A stretch of DNA of 10,034 nucleotides from CALCHX01 sp035761165 (lineage in GTDB: Bacteria > Gemmatimonadota > Gemmatimonadetes > Gemmatimonadales > Gemmatimonadaceae), in the NCBI GenBank assembly GCA_035761165.1, contig DASTRO010000097.1, positions 1 through 10,034 on the forward strand, read 5' to 3'. Under the pieces are notes generated by a model, which worked only from the letters and a program-made list of their open reading frames with translations, was not told where the DNA came from and made no database searches. The first letter of the stretch is position 1; every line of letters starts with the position of its first letter. A program made the translations under genes and the position numbers. This document shows, in pieces, positions 6,545 through 10,034 of this stretch.

Positions 6545-6715
6545 CTGTCATCCCGCAGGAGCGCGCCGCTCGCGCTCGGCACTGTCATCCCGCAGGAGCC
6601 CCGCCGCCGGCGGGGCGAGTGTCGGGATCTACTCTCTCTGCAGCGTGGCTGGCCACCAGGTACGGACAGTGGATCCCGACACTCGCTCGCCTGCGGCGGG
6701 CTCCTGCGGGATGAC
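6545..6715. repeat. Imperfect palindromic intergenic element (MITE/REP-like)
   Basis: The 18-mer CTGTCATCCCGCAGGAGC is present at 6545-6562 and 6582-6599. Its inverse (17-bp perfect match) ends the element at 6699-6715. Inside, GCGAGTGTCGGGATC (6615-6629) is perfectly inverted at 6672-6686. Together 6584-6715 form arms of about 45 bases around a 42-base loop that carries its own small hairpin GTGGC/GCCAC (6645-6656). The 6545 copy is a partial extra half, 37 bp upstream. The structure resembles dispersed non-autonomous palindromic elements; GTCATCCC...GGATCTACT strings are remembered from intergenic DNA of Gemmatimonadota. No target-site duplication was identified. As RNA it would be a long hairpin in the leader of the TPR gene. 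Confidence 0.7.
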
Positions 6716-6752
6716 CGGGCGGCCGAAGCGCGACACACGCGGAGGATCGATC

Positions 6753-8081
6753 ATGAAGCCCACCACCGCCTGGCTCGTGGCCGGCGCCGCCACCGCCGCG
6801 CTCCTCTGGGGCGCGGCGCGGGCCCGCCCGCCGGTGCTGCCCGAGCCCGATGCCGCCGCGCTGGTGGCGGCCCGCGCCGCCGCCGACTCGCTCACCGTGC
6901 GCCGCGCGCGCGAGATCGCGCTCTACGAGCGGCGCGCGCGCGAGGACACGATGAGCGCCGCCGACCTGGCGCAGTTGGCCGGCCTCTTCCTGCAGCGCTC
7001 GCGCGAGACGGGGAGCTACGAGGACTTCCGTCGGGCCGAGCGCACGGCGCGCCGCTCGCTGGCGCTGCGCACGAGCCGCAACGAGAAGACGCTCCTCACG
7101 CTCGCCTCCAGCCTGCTCGCCCAGCACCACTTCGCCGACGCACGCACGGTGGCGCAGGCGCTCGTCGCCCGCGACCCGGACCGCGCCAGCTACCGCGCCC
7201 TGCTGGCCGAGATCCACCTGGAGCTCGGCGCCTACGACAGCGCGGCGCACCACTTCGCGCTGCTGCGGCCGGCGCGCGCCGAGCTGGCCGTGGCGCCGCG
7301 GCTGGCGCGGTGGGCGGAGCTGCAGGGGCGCACCGACGAGGCGCGGCGGATCCTGTACGACGCGCGCGACGCGGCCACGCGTCGCGCCGACCTGCCGCGC
7401 GAGCAGCTGGCCTGGTTCCACCTGCGCGTGGCCGACCTGGAGCTGCGCAACGGCCGGCTGCGCGAGGCCACGCGGGCCCTGGCCGCCGGCCTCGCCGTGG
7501 ACCCGCTGGACCGCCGGCTGCTCGCCGCCGCGGCGCGGCTGGCGGCGGCCCGGCGCGACTGGCGCGGCGTGCTGGCCTGGGGCGCCCGCGCCGGCGCGGG
7601 CGCCGACATCGCCACGCTGGCGCTGATGGGCGACGCCCACCGCGCGCTGGGCGACAGCGTCGCCGCCGAGCGCTGCTACGCCGCGGCCGAGCACGCGGCG
7701 GCCGTCACCCCGGAGCCGTTCAATCGCCAGTGGACGCTGTTCCGGCTGGACCACGGGCGCGCGCTGCCGGCCACGCTGCGCCTCCTGCAGCGCGAGATCC
7801 GCCAGCGCCCCGACGTCTACGGCTGGGACCAGCTGGCGTGGGCGCTGCTGCTGAACGGCCGGCCCGAAGACGCCCGCGCCGCGATGGCGCCGGCGCTGCG
7901 CCTCGGCACGCGCGACGCGATGCTCCTGGCGCACGCCGCGGCCATCGCCCGCGCCACCGGGCACGACGCGGAGGCGCGCCGCTACGCCGACGCCGCGCGC
8001 GCCGTCAACCCGCACCTCTGGCCGCTGCCCCAGGCGCCCGCGCCGCGCGCGCCGGCGCAGCTCGCGGGAGGTCCACGATGA
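6753..8081 (+). CDS. Exported or membrane-anchored TPR protein
   Basis: A 442-residue protein made of helical tetratricopeptide-like repeats, which usually serve as protein-protein binding scaffolds. Residues 5-20 (TAWLVAGAATAALLWG) form a signal peptide or membrane anchor, so the repeats should lie in the periplasm. Clear TPR-like units with the A..L....Y..A...F..AL..DP pattern are seen around 114-145, 147-175, 183-210, 221-252, 288-320, 357-388 and 390-420. The end is Pro/Ala-rich. No enzymatic motif is seen. GGAGG at 6741-6745 (7 nt spacing) sets the start; the open frame further upstream runs through the repeat element and is rejected. The stop overlaps the next start (ATGA), so the two are translationally coupled. 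Its position after the DUF4331 pair suggests a partner or assembly role, but the intervening hairpin could separate the transcripts. Confidence 0.85.
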   Translation: MKPTTAWLVAGAATAALLWGAARARPPVLPEPDAAALVAARAAADSLTVRRAREIALYERRAREDTMSAADLAQLAGLFLQRSRETGSYEDFRRAERTARRSLALRTSRNEKTLLTLASSLLAQHHFADARTVAQALVARDPDRASYRALLAEIHLELGAYDSAAHHFALLRPARAELAVAPRLARWAELQGRTDEARRILYDARDAATRRADLPREQLAWFHLRVADLELRNGRLREATRALAAGLAVDPLDRRLLAAAARLAAARRDWRGVLAWGARAGAGADIATLALMGDAHRALGDSVAAERCYAAAEHAAAVTPEPFNRQWTLFRLDHGRALPATLRLLQREIRQRPDVYGWDQLAWALLLNGRPEDARAAMAPALRLGTRDAMLLAHAAAIARATGHDAEARRYADAARAVNPHLWPLPQAPAPRAPAQLAGGPR

Positions 8082-9307
8082 CGGCGCCGCGCACCGTCTT
8101 CGTCACCGGCGCCACCGGCTACCTGGGGCGCGCGCTGATCCCGGCGCTCCTGGCGCGCGGCCACCGCGTGCGCGCCCTGGCCCGACCCGCCTCGGCGCAC
8201 CGGCTCCCCGCCGGCTGCGAGCCGGTGCTGGGCGACGCGCTACGTCGTGAGACGTTCGCCGGCGCGATCGCGGGGTGCGACACGCTGGTGCACCTGGTGG
8301 GCACGCCGCACCCCTCGCCCGCCAGGGCCGCGGAGTTCCGCACCGTGGACCTGGCCTCGGCGCGCGAGGCGTTCGCCGCGGCCACGACGGCCGGCGTGCG
8401 CCACGTGGTCTACGTGAGCGTGGCGCAGCCGGCGCCGGTGATGCACGCCTACCTGGCGGCGCGCGCGGAGGCGGAGCGGGTGTTGGGCGACACGGGCATC
8501 CCCGCCACCGTGCTGCGCCCGTGGTACGTGCTCGGCCCGGGACACCGCTGGCCCCACCTGCTGCGGCCGCTGTACGCGCTGCTGGAGCGGCTGCCGGCCA
8601 CGCGCGACGGCGCGCGCCGGCTGGCGCTCGTCACGCTCGCGCAGATGGTGCGCGCGCTCGTCGCGGCCGTCGAGCGGCCGCCGGGCGCGGGCGTGCGCGT
8701 GGTGGACGTGCCGGCCATCCGCACCGCGACGATCCGCGCCGCCGCTCCCGCGGCGGCGCCCAACCTTCCACCCGTCGAGGCCCCGATGTCACCCGAAGCC
8801 CTGAAGGCGCTCGCCCGCCGCTGGTTCGAGGTCATGAACGACGGCGCGCTGGAGCTGGCGGACGACCTGTTCGACGCCGACTACGAGCTCCACTTCCCCG
8901 ACCTGCCGCCCGGCGGGCGCGGACCGGCGGTGATCCGGCAGGTGGTGGGCGCCTACCGCGCCGCCTTCCCCGACCTGCACTTCACCGTGGAGGAGATGGT
9001 GGCCGAGGGAGACCTGCTGGCGGTACGCTGGACGGTGGAGGGGACGCACCGCGGACCGGTGATGGGCGTGGCGCCCACCGGGCGGCGGGCGCGCTGGACG
9101 GGGATGAGCATGCTGCGCGTGCGCGGCGACCGCATCGTGGAGGACTGGGTGCAGACCGACCGCCTGTCGATGCTGCAGCAGCTCGGCGTCTCGCTCGCGG
9201 GGGCGGCGTCGCCGACGGCGGAGACGGCGGCGGAGAGGGCGGCGTACGCGCCGGCGGCCGCGGATGCGCCGGCGGCGGCGGATGCGCGCGCGGCGGCGAT
9301 GCCCTGA
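8078..9307 (+). CDS. SDR-like NAD(P)-binding domain fused to a SnoaL-like domain
   Basis: A 409-residue two-domain protein. Residues 5-225 are an atypical short-chain dehydrogenase/epimerase (NmrA-like) domain: the nucleotide-binding TGATGYLG is at 10-17, D53 follows the second strand, CDTLVHLVG at 67-75, RHVVYVSV at 108-115 and ATVLRPWYVLGPG at 143-155. The usual YxxxK appears as Y125-LAA-R129. After a Pro/Ala linker, residues 237-370 are a SnoaL-like domain: FPDLHFTVEEMVAEGD (297-312), EGTHRGPVMGVAPTGRR (321-337) and RIVEDWVQTD (352-361). The last 30 residues are an Ala-rich tail with a repeated ADAPAA. The start has GGGAGG 6 nt upstream and overlaps the TPR stop by ATGA. Met237 (8786) has GAGG 5 nt upstream, so a free SnoaL protein might also be made. 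No signal peptide is seen: it is cytoplasmic. The substrate is unknown. Confidence 0.82.
   Translation: MTAPRTVFVTGATGYLGRALIPALLARGHRVRALARPASAHRLPAGCEPVLGDALRRETFAGAIAGCDTLVHLVGTPHPSPARAAEFRTVDLASAREAFAAATTAGVRHVVYVSVAQPAPVMHAYLAARAEAERVLGDTGIPATVLRPWYVLGPGHRWPHLLRPLYALLERLPATRDGARRLALVTLAQMVRALVAAVERPPGAGVRVVDVPAIRTATIRAAAPAAAPNLPPVEAPMSPEALKALARRWFEVMNDGALELADDLFDADYELHFPDLPPGGRGPAVIRQVVGAYRAAFPDLHFTVEEMVAEGDLLAVRWTVEGTHRGPVMGVAPTGRRARWTGMSMLRVRGDRIVEDWVQTDRLSMLQQLGVSLAGAASPTAETAAERAAYAPAAADAPAAADARAAAMP
9260..9287. repeat. 18-bp in-frame repeat in the Ala-rich tail
   Basis: GCGGATGCGC occurs at 9260-9269 and 9278-9287, an 18-bp period that encodes a repeated six-residue unit (ADAPAA) near the C-terminus of the fusion protein. 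It is a likely slippage-prone, low-complexity tail. Confidence 0.5.
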
Positions 9308-9328
9308 GCGACGCGCTACGGGTCGCGC

Positions 9329-9368
9329 GGGCGCCGGGTCGCGGGCGCCGGGTCGCGGGCGCCGGGCC
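9329..9368. repeat. 14-bp tandem repeat, about 2.7 copies
   Basis: GGGCGCCGGGTCGC is repeated at 9329-9342 and 9343-9356, with a third partial copy from 9357. A related GGGCGCCGGG occurs again at about 9385. It lies just after the stop of the SDR-SnoaL gene. It looks like a copy-number-variable repeat; no function is evident. Confidence 0.7.
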
Positions 9369-9448
9369 ATGGAGTGGGCGGTGCGGGCGCCGGGCGGCGC
9401 GCCTGCACGTGCCGCGCCTTGCCCTCCCTCTCCTGCCGCGCGAAGGTT

Positions 9449-9480
9449 GCGGGGCGGTCGCACCGGTGCGACCGCCCCGC
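9449..9480. terminator. Perfect 32-bp palindrome, probable two-way terminator
   Basis: Bases 9449-9464 and 9465-9480 are exact reverse complements (centre CACCGGTG), with arms of 16 bp beginning GCGGGGCGGTCG. On the + strand it is followed by CATCCATTTCC, modestly T-rich. It lies between the SDR-SnoaL stop (9307) and the hexosaminidase start (9534). A terminator is most likely; an operator for a dimeric regulator of the hexosaminidase gene is the alternative. Confidence 0.55.
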
Positions 9481-9533
9481 CATCCATTTCCGTTCGCCGC
9501 CCCCGGGCGGCCACGCGAGCGCGGAGCGCACAC

Positions 9534-10034
9534 ATGCACGACGGACGGGAGCGCCGCGCACGACGGGCGGCGCTCGGCACGATCACGGCGCTGGGCACGC
9601 TGGCCGCCCTGGCGGCGACGGGGTGCACGGCCGCGCGGCCGGCGGCCGCACCCACCACGATGACGGCACCCACGGACACGGCGCCGGTGTACGCGGTGAT
9701 CCCGCGGCCGGTGCGCCTCGTGCCGGGCGTCGGCCGGTTCACGCTCACCCCGCGCACGGTGATCTGGACCGACGCGGCCAGCGCCGCGCTCGGCCACCAG
9801 CTGGTGCGCGACCTGGAGCCGGCCACCGGCTTCACGCTCACGGTGCGGAGCGGCGGCCGGGCACCGGCGCGCGGCATCGTCCTGCGCCTCGACCCCGCGC
9901 TGGACTCGTTGGGCAGCGAGGGCTACGTGCTGGACGTCACGCCGGCGCGCGTGCTGGCGCGCGCCGCGGCGCCGGCGGGGCTCTTCTACGCCGTGCAGAC
10001 GGTGCGGCAGCTGCTGCCGCCGGCGGTCTTCCGC
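9534..10034 (+). CDS. Beta-N-acetylhexosaminidase (GH20) lipoprotein, N-terminal part
   Basis: The first 167 residues of a gene that continues past the window. Residues 6-30 form an Arg-rich lipoprotein signal (TITALGTLAALAATG) with Cys31 as the lipidation site, then a Thr/Ala/Pro linker. Residues 52-167 match the N-terminal domain of family 20 glycoside hydrolases: VIPRPVRLVPGVGRFTL (55-71), the GSEGYVLDV motif (127-135) and AGLFYAVQTVRQLLP (148-162). This domain precedes the catalytic barrel, which is off-window, so the catalytic Asp-Glu pair cannot be seen. The enzyme would remove terminal N-acetylglucosamine or -galactosamine from chitin-type or glycoprotein glycans at the cell surface. 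The start is supported by GGAG (9523-9526) 7 nt upstream. It is separated from the previous gene by 226 bp with a palindrome, so it is probably an independent unit. Confidence 0.88.
   Translation, partial: MHDGRERRARRAALGTITALGTLAALAATGCTAARPAAAPTTMTAPTDTAPVYAVIPRPVRLVPGVGRFTLTPRTVIWTDAASAALGHQLVRDLEPATGFTLTVRSGGRAPARGIVLRLDPALDSLGSEGYVLDVTPARVLARAAAPAGLFYAVQTVRQLLPPAVFR

Larger units (their letters stand above)
6369..6752. other. Long intergenic region with hairpins and a repeat element
   Basis: No gene is seen in these 384 bases. It holds a terminator-like hairpin at 6393-6420, a weaker inverted repeat GGCGCTGT/ACAGCGCC (6481-6488 and 6536-6543), a small TCCC/GGGA hairpin near 6500, the palindromic repeat element at 6545-6715, and the GGAGG ribosome binding site (6741-6745) of the TPR gene. 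No clear promoter hexamers were found for the TPR gene. Confidence 0.6.

Noticed and set aside
6545..6715. CRISPR array
   Set aside because: Only two direct copies of the repeat and one inverted copy, no regular spacers and no cas gene.
6585..8015. Minus-strand open frame opposite the TPR gene
   Set aside because: It begins within the TPR gene and ends inside the palindromic element; no motif and shadow-type composition.
6173..8077. Upstream extension of the SDR-SnoaL frame
   Set aside because: It runs through the DUF4331 and TPR genes in a wrong frame; the domain starts at the ATG of 8078 with a good ribosome binding site.

Overview
The window is a very GC-rich stretch (clearly above 70% by eye) with seven protein genes, all on the + strand and mostly preceded by clear GGAG/GAGG-type ribosome binding sites. 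The base composition, Ala/Arg-rich proteins, lipoproteins whose cysteine is followed by an acidic run, palindromic intergenic elements containing a GTCATCCCGCAGGAGC-type sequence, and the gene families present all fit Gemmatimonadota (Gemmatirosa/Longimicrobium-like). This assignment comes from recalled genome style, not a database comparison. No tRNA, rRNA, transposase, CRISPR array or phage gene was seen.

Layout: 1-397 is non-coding leader DNA with a plausible promoter. 398-2572 encodes a 724-residue STAND-type P-loop ATPase with a C-terminal helix-turn-helix-like end, probably a signal-responsive transcription regulator. 2655-4247 encodes a secreted serine hydrolase of the beta-lactamase/penicillin-binding-protein fold. 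4248-4472 is a structured leader in which one RNA arm can pair with either of two downstream segments, one of which covers the next start codon. 4473-4964 encodes a SnoaL-like (NTF2-fold) protein. 5044-5775 and 5808-6368 are two separately exported halves of what is normally a single DUF4331 protein: the first has a signal peptide, the second a lipoprotein signal. 6369-6752 holds a strong hairpin and an imperfect palindromic repeat element. 6753-8081 encodes a membrane-anchored or secreted TPR protein. It overlaps by ATGA with 8078-9307, a fusion of an atypical short-chain dehydrogenase (NAD(P)-binding) domain to a second SnoaL-like domain. After a 14-bp tandem repeat and a perfect 32-bp palindrome, 9534 onwards is the N-terminal part of a GH20 beta-N-acetylhexosaminidase lipoprotein that runs off the window.

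How the genes may work together: the two DUF4331 halves and the TPR protein look like a cell-envelope module, bracketed by two related SnoaL-like domains, one of them fused to a Rossmann-fold domain. The SnoaL gene and both DUF4331 genes share an ATCCACC element just upstream of their ribosome binding sites, which hints at common control. The ATPase at the left edge is a possible regulator, but nothing in the sequence ties it to particular targets. The hexosaminidase appears to start an independent unit. No obvious defence or mobile system is present. The most unusual points are the two-piece DUF4331 protein, the SDR-SnoaL fusion with an internal start, and the possible switchable leader at 4384-4475.
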